A stretch of DNA of 64,000 bases from Arthrobacter citreus. Lineage in GTDB: Bacteria; Actinomycetota; Actinomycetes; Actinomycetales; Micrococcaceae. The stretch covers positions 1,488,001-1,552,000 of the forward strand of contig NZ_CP151657.1 in NCBI RefSeq assembly GCF_038405225.1, in the 5' to 3' direction. Both the position numbers and the translations under genes were made by a program. Below the pieces are notes generated by a model. The model did not search any database. It was not told where the DNA came from and worked only from the letters and a program-made list of their open reading frames with translations. Below, one piece after another: positions 24,014-32,413 of the stretch; positions within the stretch are counted from its first letter, which is position 1; each line of letters starts with the position of its first letter.

Positions 24014-26581
24014 ATGCGTCAGCCCGCAGGTTCGCTGCGAAAGGGCGTCCCCGCTGCGGAGGCGGGCATATCGCCGTCGTACTGGTGGTGGCTCTTCGGT
24101 ACCGTTTGGACTCTCCTGGGCACCCAGATCCTCTCGTTCGGACTGGGCTGGGCCGCGTCCGGGAACGGCGGCGCCGCTGCGGGCCTGGTGCTGACAGCCG
24201 TGACGCTTCCGCGCGTCGTTTTCGCCCTCCACGGCGGAGTGGCAGCGGATAGATCAGGCCCTTGGAAGATGATGATCCGGATGGACGGACTGATGTTCTG
24301 CGTTTCCGCCGCCGCCGCGGCCCTGGTGTTTTCCCTGGGGACGCCGCTGTGGTTGCTCCTGGGCACGGCCGCGGTCCTGGGCACCGCCGATGCGTTCTAC
24401 CGCCCGGCGTCCGGGTCCTTTCCGCGCTTCCTCACGCCCGGGTCGGGTCTGCTGCGCGCGACGGCCGCACGGCAGGCATTGATCCAGCTCACCGCCGCTG
24501 CCGGGCCTGCGGCCGGAGGCGTCGTCGTGGCCTGGCTGACGCTGGGCGGCAGCGCTGCAGCGGCTGCGGTTGGCTACTTGTTCATGTTCGCGGTGCTCCT
24601 GTCGCTGCGCGGTGCCGCGACCGCCGCGACCGGTGGGGCCGGTGGGGCCGGTGGGGCCGGATTAGCCGCGCCGGGGAGCGATCCGGCGCACGCGTCCGTC
24701 ACCGCGCCCGTCACTTCGCCGCGCCGGTCCATCCTTCGGGAAGCAGCGGACGGCCTGCGGCTCGCCTGGTCCCTGCCGCAGGTGCGCGCCGTCCTTGGCC
24801 TGCTGGCCGCTGTGTCCGGTTTGGTGTTGCCGCTGACCACGCTGCTCGTTCCGCTGCTGGCGCGGAACCGGGACTGGGATGCGGCGGCGGCGGGCACGGT
24901 GTCGGGCGGGTATGCCGCGGGCATGGCTGTGGTTGTCCTGCTCATTGTGGTTCGCGGCCAACGAGCTTTCGCCTGGTTTCCGCCGGTGGCAGGTCTGGTG
25001 CTGTGCGGCGCGGCCATGGTGGCCATGGCCTGGGTGCCGGGGATGTGGCTGTGCTGCGTGCTCTCCGTCGTCGCCGGACTGGGAACCGGAGTCTTCAGCG
25101 CCAAGGCCGCGCCGCTGCTGCTTCTCCTGGTTCCCGAGTCACATCTGGGGCGCATCCAGTCAGTGGCGCTGCTCGCGCAGATGCTGCCACTGCTTGTTGC
25201 CAACAACGTGCTGGGATGGATGAGCGACGCTATCGGTCCGGCAATGGTGATTGCCGGCTGCGGTGCTGCGACGGCACTCGTAGCCGGCTGCTGCCTAGGC
25301 AACCCGCGCTCCGCGGGCTGGGGCGGCACCACTAGACTTTCAGGCATGGCATTAACGACGGCGGAACCCGGCACCCGCACCCGCACCACGGTTCTCTGGT
25401 TCCTTCTCGGCCTTCCCGCGGCTCTTGTGCTGGTGGTGTTCGGCGCTCAGATTCACGGCCTGGACTTCACCGTCTACCGCGAGGGCGCACTGGCCTTCCT
25501 CGGCCGCAGTGAACACCAGTTGTATGACCCGGCCCTGGTGCAGACCGACACCCGCGGACTGCCGTTCACGTATCCGCCGTTCGCCGCACTGCTGCTGACG
25601 CCGTTCGCGTTCATGCCCGAGGCGTTGGGGCTGGTCCTGCTCACGGCGACCTCATGCGTATGCCTGGTCCTGACCGCTTTCCTCGTTGCCCGCTACCTTC
25701 AGGAGAACGAGGTGATCCCGGAACGGTTCCGTGCAGCGCGTGGCGGCAGCGCCGGCGTTGTTGTGCTGGCCACCCTGCTGATTGGCGTGCTCGGGCCGTG
25801 GCGCGAGGGCCTCGGCTTTGGGCAGATCAATCCGATGCTCATGCTGCTGATCGTGGCGGACCTGCTTCGTCCGGCGGGCCGGGTGCCGCGCGGCATGCTG
25901 ATCGGGCTCGCTGCGGGCATCAAGCTCACTCCGCTGGCCTTCGGACTGATCTTCCTGGCCCGGCGCGACTGGCGTGCCATCCTCACGATGGGACTCACCT
26001 TTGCGGCCACAGTGGCTGTGGGCTGGCTCGCGTCCCCGGAACAGTCACGGCTCTTCTGGTTTGAATCGCTCTTTGATTCCACCCGGGTGGGCGACACCAC
26101 CGACATGTACAACGTGTCACTGAACTCGCTGATCGCGCATTTGGGTACGCCCGAGTCACTGCAACGGCCGTTGTGGCTGCTGGCCTCGGCCGCCGTCGTC
26201 GTTCTGGGCTATCTCGCGATTCGACGCTCGGACGAGCGCGGTGACCTGATAGCCGCCATCAGCGCCAACTCCGTCGTCATGCTGGCCATCTCGCCGATCT
26301 CCTGGTTCCACCACTGGGTGTGGATCGCGCTGGTGCTGCCGGCGCTGTGGGTTGCGGTGCGACGGCGGCGTGCCGGGGTGCGCGCTGCGGGCACCGCCCT
26401 GCTGGTGGCCATGGTGCCGGTGTTTATGCTCTCCTCCATCACTGTCACCATGATGCTGACCGGCTCAGTGAGCGGCCAGGGGCCGGTGGCACTGGAGCTG
26501 TTCACCAGCCTGGGCGTGATCCTGCCCGTGGCTGCGTTGGCGTTCTGGGCCACGGCGCCCATTCCGGGTCGTCAGCACTAG
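24014..26581 (+). CDS. MFS permease continuous with a GT87-type mannosyltransferase (fusion or lost stop)
   Basis: An 855-residue open frame from an ATG with CAGGAG five bases upstream. Residues 1-about 440 are a 12-segment MFS-type protein (GLVLTAVTLPRVVFALHGGVAADRSG is a cytoplasmic loop signature); a Gly-Ala-rich stretch lies near 210-220. Residues about 445-855 are a polytopic glycosyltransferase of the GT87/DUF2029 kind: HGLDFTVYREGALAFLGRS, LPFTYPPFAALLLTPFAF, GFGQINPMLMLLIVADL and AAGIKLTPLAFGLIFLARR. In known relatives these transfer mannose from polyprenyl phosphate to outer glycolipids. The two halves are normally separate genes. A methionine at 25346 begins the second half and has its own leaderless promoter signature. 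Confidence 0.8.
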   Translation: MRQPAGSLRKGVPAAEAGISPSYWWWLFGTVWTLLGTQILSFGLGWAASGNGGAAAGLVLTAVTLPRVVFALHGGVAADRSGPWKMMIRMDGLMFCVSAAAAALVFSLGTPLWLLLGTAAVLGTADAFYRPASGSFPRFLTPGSGLLRATAARQALIQLTAAAGPAAGGVVVAWLTLGGSAAAAAVGYLFMFAVLLSLRGAATAATGGAGGAGGAGLAAPGSDPAHASVTAPVTSPRRSILREAADGLRLAWSLPQVRAVLGLLAAVSGLVLPLTTLLVPLLARNRDWDAAAAGTVSGGYAAGMAVVVLLIVVRGQRAFAWFPPVAGLVLCGAAMVAMAWVPGMWLCCVLSVVAGLGTGVFSAKAAPLLLLLVPESHLGRIQSVALLAQMLPLLVANNVLGWMSDAIGPAMVIAGCGAATALVAGCCLGNPRSAGWGGTTRLSGMALTTAEPGTRTRTTVLWFLLGLPAALVLVVFGAQIHGLDFTVYREGALAFLGRSEHQLYDPALVQTDTRGLPFTYPPFAALLLTPFAFMPEALGLVLLTATSCVCLVLTAFLVARYLQENEVIPERFRAARGGSAGVVVLATLLIGVLGPWREGLGFGQINPMLMLLIVADLLRPAGRVPRGMLIGLAAGIKLTPLAFGLIFLARRDWRAILTMGLTFAATVAVGWLASPEQSRLFWFESLFDSTRVGDTTDMYNVSLNSLIAHLGTPESLQRPLWLLASAAVVVLGYLAIRRSDERGDLIAAISANSVVMLAISPISWFHHWVWIALVLPALWVAVRRRRAGVRAAGTALLVAMVPVFMLSSITVTMMLTGSVSGQGPVALELFTSLGVILPVAALAFWATAPIPGRQH
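25333..25338 (+). promoter_or_regulatory. Internal -10 (TAGACT) for a leaderless GT87 transcript
   Basis: TAGACT at 25333-25338 is followed by exactly seven bases and then the ATG at 25346 that opens the glycosyltransferase half of the fused frame. The same spacing is seen at other leaderless starts in this window. This suggests that the GT87 protein is, or once was, made as a separate product. No clear -35 is present. Confidence 0.5.
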
Positions 26582-27033
26582 TCGACGGAACCTGCCAGCA
26601 GCTCCCGCGAGCGCCGGTATTTCGCGGCCAGCCGCGCCCGGGTCTCCTCATCCAGTTTTCCGACCCGCTCGGGGCTGGTGTTGTCATCCAGGTCCGCTGC
26701 TTTGACGATGCGCGCAATTTCATTGCCCCGGACACGTTCAAAGTAGCGTTCAGGTGGTTCGCCCTGGCGTTTCGTCATGGCGTCCACCCCTTCGATCACC
26801 GCTTCCGGGAAACCCTGGGCACGCAGTGTCTCCAGAGTGGTTGCGGTGTCTTCCACGGCGTCGTGGAGCCATCCCACGGCCCCGGCCTCCTGGCGCAAAT
26901 GGTTCGGTGCCGTTTCGACGGCTGTCCGGGACACCCGCTCGGGGTGGATGATGTAGGGGGCTCCGGCTTTGTCCGTCTGCCCCTCGTGGGCTGCCCTGGC
27001 CACGCTTTCCGCGCGGGCTATGAGACTTTCCAT
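26578..27033 (-). CDS. Small HD-domain protein related to RelA/SpoT hydrolase domains
   Basis: About 151 residues from the ATG at 27033, chosen for the AGGGAG ribosome site five bases upstream. The metal-binding HD pattern is seen as HEGQTDKAGAPYIIHPERV (first His and later His), LHDAVEDT (His-Asp and the ED pair of ppGpp hydrolases) and AADLDDNTS (last Asp). This matches free-standing small alarmone hydrolases (MESH1-like) or guanosine polyphosphate pyrophosphohydrolases. No synthetase or TGS domain is present, so hydrolysis is the only likely activity. It converges with the MFS-GT87 gene by 4 bases. Confidence 0.78.
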   Translation of the reverse strand: MESLIARAESVARAAHEGQTDKAGAPYIIHPERVSRTAVETAPNHLRQEAGAVGWLHDAVEDTATTLETLRAQGFPEAVIEGVDAMTKRQGEPPERYFERVRGNEIARIVKAADLDDNTSPERVGKLDEETRARLAAKYRRSRELLAGSVD

Positions 27034-27129
27034 GTGTTCTCCCTGCTGGGCCTGCATCGGCCACTGGTTCAATTCGAGTTCTGGCGCATGCCCTCACTCT
27101 AAGCGGCCCCTCCCCCAGTTCCCCTCGAC
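27033..27129. other. Short gap between the HD-domain gene and marR
   Basis: The 97-base gap holds the HD-gene ribosome site and probably its promoter; no terminator hairpin for the marR operon was recognised. Confidence 0.3.
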
Positions 27130-27585
27130 CTAGTCCAGCACCTCCGAAACATGCCGCAGCCAACGGGCGACGACGGCCAGCTCCTGGGCACTGAATCCGT
27201 CGGTGATCCTTTCGTTCAGCTCGCCCAGGGCGGACTGCACGACGCCGAGCGCGGCCTTTCCGTCAAGGGTCAGAGTCACCCGGATGGTCCGGCGGTCCGC
27301 CACGTCCGGCGCCCGGGTGATGAGGCCGGACTTCTCGAGCCGGGACAGCAGCCCGCTCAGCCCCGCCGGGGAGGCGTCCACGGCTTCGGCCACCTCACCG
27401 GTGCTCGCGCCGGGACGGGTAGCCAGGTATAGCAGCACCCCGGAGGCGGCCGCGCTGAGCCCGCGGTCCTCACCCCGGCGGCCAATCCACCGGCGCAGCC
27501 GCCGCTCGGCCGTCAGGGTCAAGAAGATCAGCCGCGGTGGACGCCGGAGGCTGCCGCTGCTTAGCCCGCCGCCGCCCTGTTTCAC
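27130..27585 (-). CDS. MarR-family transcriptional regulator
   Basis: A 151-residue winged-helix regulator: GLSAAASGVLLYLATRPGASTGEVAEAVDASPAGLSGLLSRLEKSGLITR and the wing DVADRRTIRVTLT are typical of MarR. It starts with GTG overlapping the stop of the hydrolase gene by four bases (GTGA), so it is translated from the same mRNA. A palindromic site lies at that mRNA's start (28467-28488), which makes autorepression of the hydrolase-marR pair likely. The ligand is unknown, probably a small phenolic or lipophilic compound as in other MarR proteins. Confidence 0.88.
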   Translation of the reverse strand: MKQGGGGLSSGSLRRPPRLIFLTLTAERRLRRWIGRRGEDRGLSAAASGVLLYLATRPGASTGEVAEAVDASPAGLSGLLSRLEKSGLITRAPDVADRRTIRVTLTLDGKAALGVVQSALGELNERITDGFSAQELAVVARWLRHVSEVLD

Positions 27586-28478
27586 GGCTGCTTCGCGATC
27601 CGTCCGTCGAGCCAGGCAAGGACCTCAGGCCACAGCTTCTCCTTAACCCCGCGCCGGAAAAAGCCCATGTGTCCGATTGCAGGGGCCCCGGCGTCGTCGG
27701 GCGTGTAGGTCCGCCGCTCCACAGCAGCATTGGGAAGCCGGCTGTAGATGGCGTTGATCTGTCCGGGCGTGGCCCAGAGGTCGTCGCTGAAGCCGATGGA
27801 CAGCACCTCGGTCCTGACCCGGCCGGCGCGTTCGTCGGCCTGCATGCTGGGATCATCAAAGAAGTAGTTCGGCCGGCGCGACCAGGAACTCCACTCGAGC
27901 ATGGCTCCGCCGGGCATATCCTCGCCCAGGCCCATTTTTCGGCCTGGGACAACGCCGAGCAGCCGGCCCGTGATCGGGCCGAGGATTCGCAGGACCACCC
28001 ACACACGGAGGCGTTCCTTCGGATCCGCGATGGCCTTGGTGACGCCTGCGTGCGAGGCTATGGCGACGAACCCCAGGAGCCCGTCAGTGCCGTTGTTCAG
28101 TGCCATGGCATGCCCGCCAATGCTGTGTCCGACGGCGAGGTGCGGCAGGTCCGGGAACCGTTCGGCCATCCATCCGGAGGCAGCCGGGACGTCGTGCATC
28201 ATCCAGTCCCGCATGCGGATGGTCCGGTTCGCCTTCGGACTGCCGGAGGAACCTGTGCCGCGGTAGTCGTAGGTCAGGACGGCGTAGCCGTTATCGGCCA
28301 GATATTCGGAAAAGCCGGTGTAGAGCCGCTCAGCCACGGCGGTGGCGGGATGGATAACGACGGCGGCGCGGAGAACACCATGGGTCGGCAGGCGCAAAGT
28401 GCCGGCGAGCGCGCCACCCGTAGGAACCGGCATGCTGATTCTTTCGGACGTGACTGGGGTCACGCTATTATTTCGCAT
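27582..28478 (-). CDS. Alpha/beta hydrolase (paralogue A), MarR-operon
   Basis: About 298 residues from the ATG at 28478, which lies seven bases after a TAGATT -10 hexamer; an in-frame ATG 30 bases upstream has no such support. Hydrolase features: YDYRGTGSSGS after strand 4, nucleophile elbow GHSIGG (Ser), acid in SIGFSDDLWATPGQI and catalytic His in GHMGFFRRG. The region YFFDDPSM and LGEDMPGGAM are shared nearly word for word with the second copy at 29389-30288, so the two are paralogues. Substrate unknown; the family includes esterases acting on hydrophobic acyl compounds. It is first in an operon with marR. Confidence 0.85.
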   Translation of the reverse strand: MRNNSVTPVTSERISMPVPTGGALAGTLRLPTHGVLRAAVVIHPATAVAERLYTGFSEYLADNGYAVLTYDYRGTGSSGSPKANRTIRMRDWMMHDVPAASGWMAERFPDLPHLAVGHSIGGHAMALNNGTDGLLGFVAIASHAGVTKAIADPKERLRVWVVLRILGPITGRLLGVVPGRKMGLGEDMPGGAMLEWSSWSRRPNYFFDDPSMQADERAGRVRTEVLSIGFSDDLWATPGQINAIYSRLPNAAVERRTYTPDDAGAPAIGHMGFFRRGVKEKLWPEVLAWLDGRIAKQP

Positions 28479-28491
28479 GCGAAGTAATCTA
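28467..28491 (-). promoter_or_regulatory. MarR-type operator overlapping a leaderless promoter
   Basis: A 22-bp inverted repeat (28467-28488): outer arms ATTA / TAAT and a perfect 12-bp core TTCGCATGCGAA, with one mismatched pair between them. The minus-strand -10 hexamer TAGATT (28491-28486) overlaps its right edge, and the ATG of the hydrolase gene (28478) lies in the core, seven bases from the -10. Binding here would block RNA polymerase and the start site. The adjacent MarR protein, encoded as the second gene of the same operon, is the obvious binder (inference). Confidence 0.75.
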
Positions 28492-28549
28492 CACCAGGCT
28501 CCGGGCAACCCGTCGACGATCCGGTAAGGGAGTGGAACACTGTCGAACC

Positions 28550-28816
28550 ATGAGCAACTTTATCGACATAAACCAGTGGTGGCCGCGGCTCACCGAGCAA
28601 ACCCGCACCTGGCTCATCGACAACAACGGTGATGCTGTTCCGGCAGCCATCCGGCAGGAGATAGAAAGGGTTGGCGGCGTGCCGGCGGCGGACGCCTGGT
28701 GGTTCGGGGGCTGGGAGCCGTCAGGTTCCGGCTTCCTCTTCTCCGATTCCGGCGTCGAGTGGATTGAAGCCACCGCCAACGGTGAAACCCCGGACCCGCG
28801 GGACTATTCCCGCTAG
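28550..28816 (+). CDS. Small SMI1/KNR4-unlike acidic protein, unknown function (88 aa)
   Basis: Starts at the ATG 28550 (MSNFIDINQWW); the frame also contains a GTG at 28532. It is a Trp-rich small soluble protein (WWPRLTEQTRTWL, DAWWFGGWEPSGSGFLFSD) without membrane segments. No family recognised. It is divergent from the MarR-controlled hydrolase gene, with only 71 bases between the starts, so its promoter may overlap the same control region. Confidence 0.55.
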   Translation: MSNFIDINQWWPRLTEQTRTWLIDNNGDAVPAAIRQEIERVGGVPAADAWWFGGWEPSGSGFLFSDSGVEWIEATANGETPDPRDYSR

Positions 28817-28829
28817 CCGTTCCGCAGCC

Positions 28830-29387
28830 CTAGCGTGAAACTCCATCCGGCCAGCCCAGGGTGAAGTACAGGTGCAGGCGGACACCGCTTTGCCGGTCCA
28901 GTTCCGGGTAGCGCTTCAGGCCGGCGGCCAGGGCCGTGTGCTGTGAGGGCCGGTTAAGGTCGTTGGTCCGGGCCAGGACGGGGAGTTCCGGAAAATGCAG
29001 CCGTCCCCGCCTTACCGATTCAATGGCTCCTTCGGTGGCATATCCGCGGCCCCACACGGAGGGGTCGTAGCGGTAATACAGGTTGAGGATTTCCGTGCCG
29101 TCCACTGTGCCAAAGTGCAGGCCGGTAAAGCCGATAATCGTTTGGGGTGAACTGCGTTCAGCCACGGCCCAGTACCCGAACCCCTCCCGGTCCCAGTGGT
29201 CCAGGAACATCCGGAAAGTCTTCTCTGCAGCTGCCGGGCCGAAATCGTCGTGGTTGTAGCGGTTTGTCCGGGGGTCGGAGTGGATGCGGACCGCATCTTC
29301 CCGGTCCGCCGGTTCCAGCCGCCGCAGCAGAAGCCGTTCGGTGGTGACCGGGCTCCAGGCCTGGGTCTTTTGACGCACGCGCCTCAT
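28830..29387 (-). CDS. GNAT-family N-acetyltransferase (RimJ-like)
   Basis: About 185 residues. It begins with the RimJ/RimL-type TTERLLLRRLEPADREDAVRI, has IIGFTGLHFG in the central sheet and the acetyl-CoA loop VWGRGYATEGAIES, then ARTNDLNRPSQHTALAAGLKRY near the C-terminus, where family members carry N-x-x-S. Acceptor unknown; it could be a small amine or a ribosomal-protein-like N-terminus. The ATG at 29387 (three codons into the frame) is preferred: a CATTTT hexamer stands seven bases before it. It sits between the two paralogous hydrolase genes, on the same strand. Confidence 0.82.
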   Translation of the reverse strand: MRRVRQKTQAWSPVTTERLLLRRLEPADREDAVRIHSDPRTNRYNHDDFGPAAAEKTFRMFLDHWDREGFGYWAVAERSSPQTIIGFTGLHFGTVDGTEILNLYYRYDPSVWGRGYATEGAIESVRRGRLHFPELPVLARTNDLNRPSQHTALAAGLKRYPELDRQSGVRLHLYFTLGWPDGVSR

Positions 29388-29388
29388 G

Positions 29389-30288
29389 CTATGCAAAATG
29401 CGCCCCTGATTCCCGGCGAGCGGCCCTGTCTTCGAGCCAGGCCAGAATGTCCGGCCAGAGTTTGTCCTTCATGCCGCGCCGGAAAAAGCCCATGTGCCCG
29501 ATCACCGGGACCCCTCCGTCGTCGGGCACATAAATTCGCCGCTCCACCCGCGCATGCGTCAGGTGGCCGAAGAACCAGTCCATCTGCGCCGAGGTGGCCC
29601 ACAGGTCGTCGCTGATTCCGACGGCGAAGACGTCAGCCGTGACCCCGGCGGCACGCTTCGCGGCAAACATGCTGGGATCATCGAAGAAATAGCCCGGCTT
29701 CCGGGACCAGCCGCCCCATTCCAGCACTGCGGTGCCGGGCATGTCCTCGCCCAGTCCCAGCCGCCGGGCCGGAGCGAACCCCAGCACCCGGGCGCACACC
29801 GGCCCGACGACGCGCAGGAGCAGCGCCACCCGGATCCGCTCCCTGCGGACCTCGACGGCGCGGGTCCTTCCCCCATGGGAAGCCACCGCCACAAAACCCG
29901 CGAGGTTGTCGGTTCCATTCCCCAGGACCATGGCCTGCCCGCCCAGGGAATGCCCGACGGCGAGCAGCGGCACGCCCGGGAAGCGGCCGGCCAGCCACTC
30001 AGTCGCGGCGGGCACATCCTGTTCCAGCCAGTCCCGCATCCGCAGGTGCCGGTGACGCTTCGGGCTGCCGGAGGCGCCAATCCCGCGGTAGTCGTACGTC
30101 AGGACGGCGAATCCGTTCTCGGACAGGTACTCGGCAAAGCCGGTGTACACCCGCTGCGCCACCGCCGTCGCCGAATGGATCACCACGGCGGCGGTCGGTG
30201 ATCCATTGGAAGGGGTTCGCAGGATTCCCGAAACCGCGCCTCCGGCCGGCACGGGAATTCTAAAATGCTCAGCGGTCACCGGCGCCAC
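29389..30288 (-). CDS. Alpha/beta hydrolase (paralogue B)
   Basis: About 299 residues from the GTG at 30288 (VAPVTAEHFRIPVPAGGAV); the frame is open further upstream but that part lies inside the preceding gene. It matches paralogue A along its whole length: YDYRGIGASGSPKRHRHLRMRDW, nucleophile elbow GHSLGG, LGEDMPGTAVLEW, YFFDDPSMFAA, AVGISDDLWATSAQMDWF and GHMGFFRRGMKDKLWP. The start overlaps the end of the mycothiol-isomerase-like gene by 20 bases, suggesting coupling. Unlike copy A it has no MarR partner or palindrome in front. Substrate unknown. Confidence 0.83.
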   Translation of the reverse strand: MAPVTAEHFRIPVPAGGAVSGILRTPSNGSPTAAVVIHSATAVAQRVYTGFAEYLSENGFAVLTYDYRGIGASGSPKRHRHLRMRDWLEQDVPAATEWLAGRFPGVPLLAVGHSLGGQAMVLGNGTDNLAGFVAVASHGGRTRAVEVRRERIRVALLLRVVGPVCARVLGFAPARRLGLGEDMPGTAVLEWGGWSRKPGYFFDDPSMFAAKRAAGVTADVFAVGISDDLWATSAQMDWFFGHLTHARVERRIYVPDDGGVPVIGHMGFFRRGMKDKLWPDILAWLEDRAARRESGAHFA

Positions 30289-30937
30289 GATCCCCTTGTT
30301 CCAGCCCGCGGACAAATACCGTGGCGCCTTCCCCGGAAAAATCTTCCGGACTCGCCGGGCGTCCCGAGACGGCCATGAGAAGTGCCAGCAAGGTGCCTTG
30401 CACCTGCGGTCCGGAGCCATGGCCAAAGCGTGAATCGGAGGCCTGCAGAGAGAAGCCCTCCGCGCGTTCCTTGCCGCCGCCCAGGAAGATGCCGGTCTTG
30501 AGCTGATACCGCAGGGCTGCCTCCACCGACTCGCCCGGATAGGAATGGAAAATCCCCAGGGGACGCCGGATGTCCTCACCGTGCACGATGGCTTCCACGA
30601 GCCGGGTTGCCGGAGCGGCAGGCGGCGTTTTGGTTGTGTTGCGGACCCGGCGGAATTCAGCCAGCGTCTCCTCCGGCGCCGCGGCCCGTGCCCTGGTGAT
30701 CCCGTCCTTGTTGGCCCGGTCGAAATCGAACCTTGCCGCGATCATTTGGCGGAGGAAGCGAAGACGGGTGGTCTTCGCGGTGTCCACGAGGTGGGCGAGC
30801 ACGTCGTGAATATCCCAGCCGGAGCACAGCGACGGCTGGGTCCACTGATCCGGGGTGAGCGATTCAAGGTCACTGATGAGGGCCTGGCGTTCGCTGTGAA
30901 CAACGGGCCACACGGCGGCCGAAGGGCGGGAAGGCAT
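30269..30937 (-). CDS. Mycothiol-dependent maleylpyruvate isomerase-type (MDMPI/DinB-like) protein
   Basis: About 222 residues from the ATG at 30937 (MPSRPSAAVWPVVHSERQAL). The N-terminal four-helix domain shows SERQALISDLESLTPDQW, CSGWDIHDVLAHLVDTA with the metal-binding-type His residues, and EAIVHGEDIRRPLGI. This is the pattern of the actinobacterial maleylpyruvate-isomerase/TIGR03086-type family, which binds mycothiol and a metal in known members. Most family members have no proven reaction. It is co-directional with and overlaps hydrolase paralogue B. Confidence 0.75.
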   Translation of the reverse strand: MPSRPSAAVWPVVHSERQALISDLESLTPDQWTQPSLCSGWDIHDVLAHLVDTAKTTRLRFLRQMIAARFDFDRANKDGITRARAAAPEETLAEFRRVRNTTKTPPAAPATRLVEAIVHGEDIRRPLGIFHSYPGESVEAALRYQLKTGIFLGGGKERAEGFSLQASDSRFGHGSGPQVQGTLLALLMAVSGRPASPEDFSGEGATVFVRGLEQGDRGAGDR

Positions 30938-31157
30938 GCGCCATATAACCACGCGGCAGGGCGGATATCCACTACGGTCCAGCGGCGGCTTCCCGCAGGT
31001 GGTGGAGGACATCTCAGCGTTCCTCGCCGGAGCGCCCATCCGGACGCTGTAGCCGGGCGCCGGCGTCGGACTGGCGTTCGGGCCGGCTTTGGGCCGCGCT
31101 TGGGCAGACATTCGCAGGGCCTTCTAGCTGGGGCCGGCGTCTCATATTGTGTGTGCC

Positions 31158-32366
31158 ATGCCGCATATGCGCCGTCCGTCCCTTTCCGCCGCCCGCATTT
31201 CGAACGAAACGCACCGGGTCACCACCTTTGAGCTCTTCTTTGACCTGGTGTTTGTGTTCGCCTTCACCCAAGTCACCGAATTCATGGTGCACGAGCATTC
31301 CTGGCTCGGCGTGCTGCAGGGAATGGTGATTCTGGTTCTGCTCTGGTGGTCCTGGGCTCCGTTTTCCTGGCTTGCGAACCAGGCGCATGCCGATGAGGGG
31401 CTGATGCGTTTCGGGCTGTGCGCCGTCATGGTGGCGGTCTTCATGGCCGCACTGGCTATTCCGGAAGCGTTTCACGACCTCGACGGCGGCCTCCACGGAC
31501 CGCTGGTGCTGGCCGTGACCTATACAGCTGTCCGGGTCCTCCATCTGGTCCTCTACATGTATGCGGCCGGCAATGACGGGCCGCTGCGCCGGCAGATCGG
31601 CAAGCTGACCATCGCGGCTGTTCTGGGAGCGGCGCTGGTCATCACCGGAGCGCTGCTGGGTGGAACTGCGCAGACCTGGTTCTGGCTGGCCGGCATGGTG
31701 CTGGACACCGTCATCACGTTCTTCATTTCGCGGCACGGCAACTGGCGGATCCACTCGGCGGCGCATTGGACCGAGCGGTACGGACTCGTGGTGATTCTGG
31801 CCCTGGGCGAGTCCATCGTGGCCATCGGCGTCGGTGCATCCCAGGAACCCGTCAGTGTTCCGGTGCTGGCCGGTGCCGCGGCGGGAATCTGCCTGTCGAT
31901 CGGTCTCTGGTGGTTGTACTTCGACGTCACGGCGATCGCCGCCGAACACCGCTTTGCCGCACTGCGCGGGTCCGCGAGGTCTTCCGCCGCCGTGGAGGCC
32001 TACACGTACCTGCACCTGCCGCTGGTCGCCGGAATCATCCTGGCCGCACTGGGTGTGGAAGACGCCCTGGCGCATGTGGAGGACAGCAAGGCCCTGGGGA
32101 GTCTCGGGTTTTTTGCCCTGTTTGCCGGACCAGCCCTGTACGTGCTGAGCGTCGCGGCCTTCTGGCGCCGGATGGGGGCGGGCTGGAAGAAATGGCGCCT
32201 GGGAACCGCGGCTCTGCTGCTCCTCCTGCTGGCCGTCCGTCCTCCGCTGACGTCCCTGGCGGCGCTTCTTCTGGTCACGGCCATCATCGGCGCGTTGGTG
32301 GTGGTGGAAAGTGCGCGGTACGCCGTGGCCAGAGCCGGCATCCGGGATGCCGCGTCCGGGGCCTGA
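31158..32366 (+). CDS. Low-temperature-requirement A (LtrA) family membrane protein
   Basis: About 402 residues. The family hallmark RVTTFELFFDLVFVFAFTQVTEF opens the first membrane segment; ten or eleven further segments follow, with HGNWRIHSAAHWTERYGLVVILALGESIVAIG as the second conserved block. The function is not established; the name comes from a Listeria cold-growth mutant. The ATG at 31158 is chosen because TATTGT (31145-31150) stands seven bases upstream as a leaderless -10; the frame also has a GTG at 31149. Confidence 0.88.
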   Translation: MPHMRRPSLSAARISNETHRVTTFELFFDLVFVFAFTQVTEFMVHEHSWLGVLQGMVILVLLWWSWAPFSWLANQAHADEGLMRFGLCAVMVAVFMAALAIPEAFHDLDGGLHGPLVLAVTYTAVRVLHLVLYMYAAGNDGPLRRQIGKLTIAAVLGAALVITGALLGGTAQTWFWLAGMVLDTVITFFISRHGNWRIHSAAHWTERYGLVVILALGESIVAIGVGASQEPVSVPVLAGAAAGICLSIGLWWLYFDVTAIAAEHRFAALRGSARSSAAVEAYTYLHLPLVAGIILAALGVEDALAHVEDSKALGSLGFFALFAGPALYVLSVAAFWRRMGAGWKKWRLGTAALLLLLLAVRPPLTSLAALLLVTAIIGALVVVESARYAVARAGIRDAASGA

Positions 32367-32413
32367 AGCGACGCGATGGTTACAGCGATGCCCAACCGGT
32401 GTAGAAGGGAACC

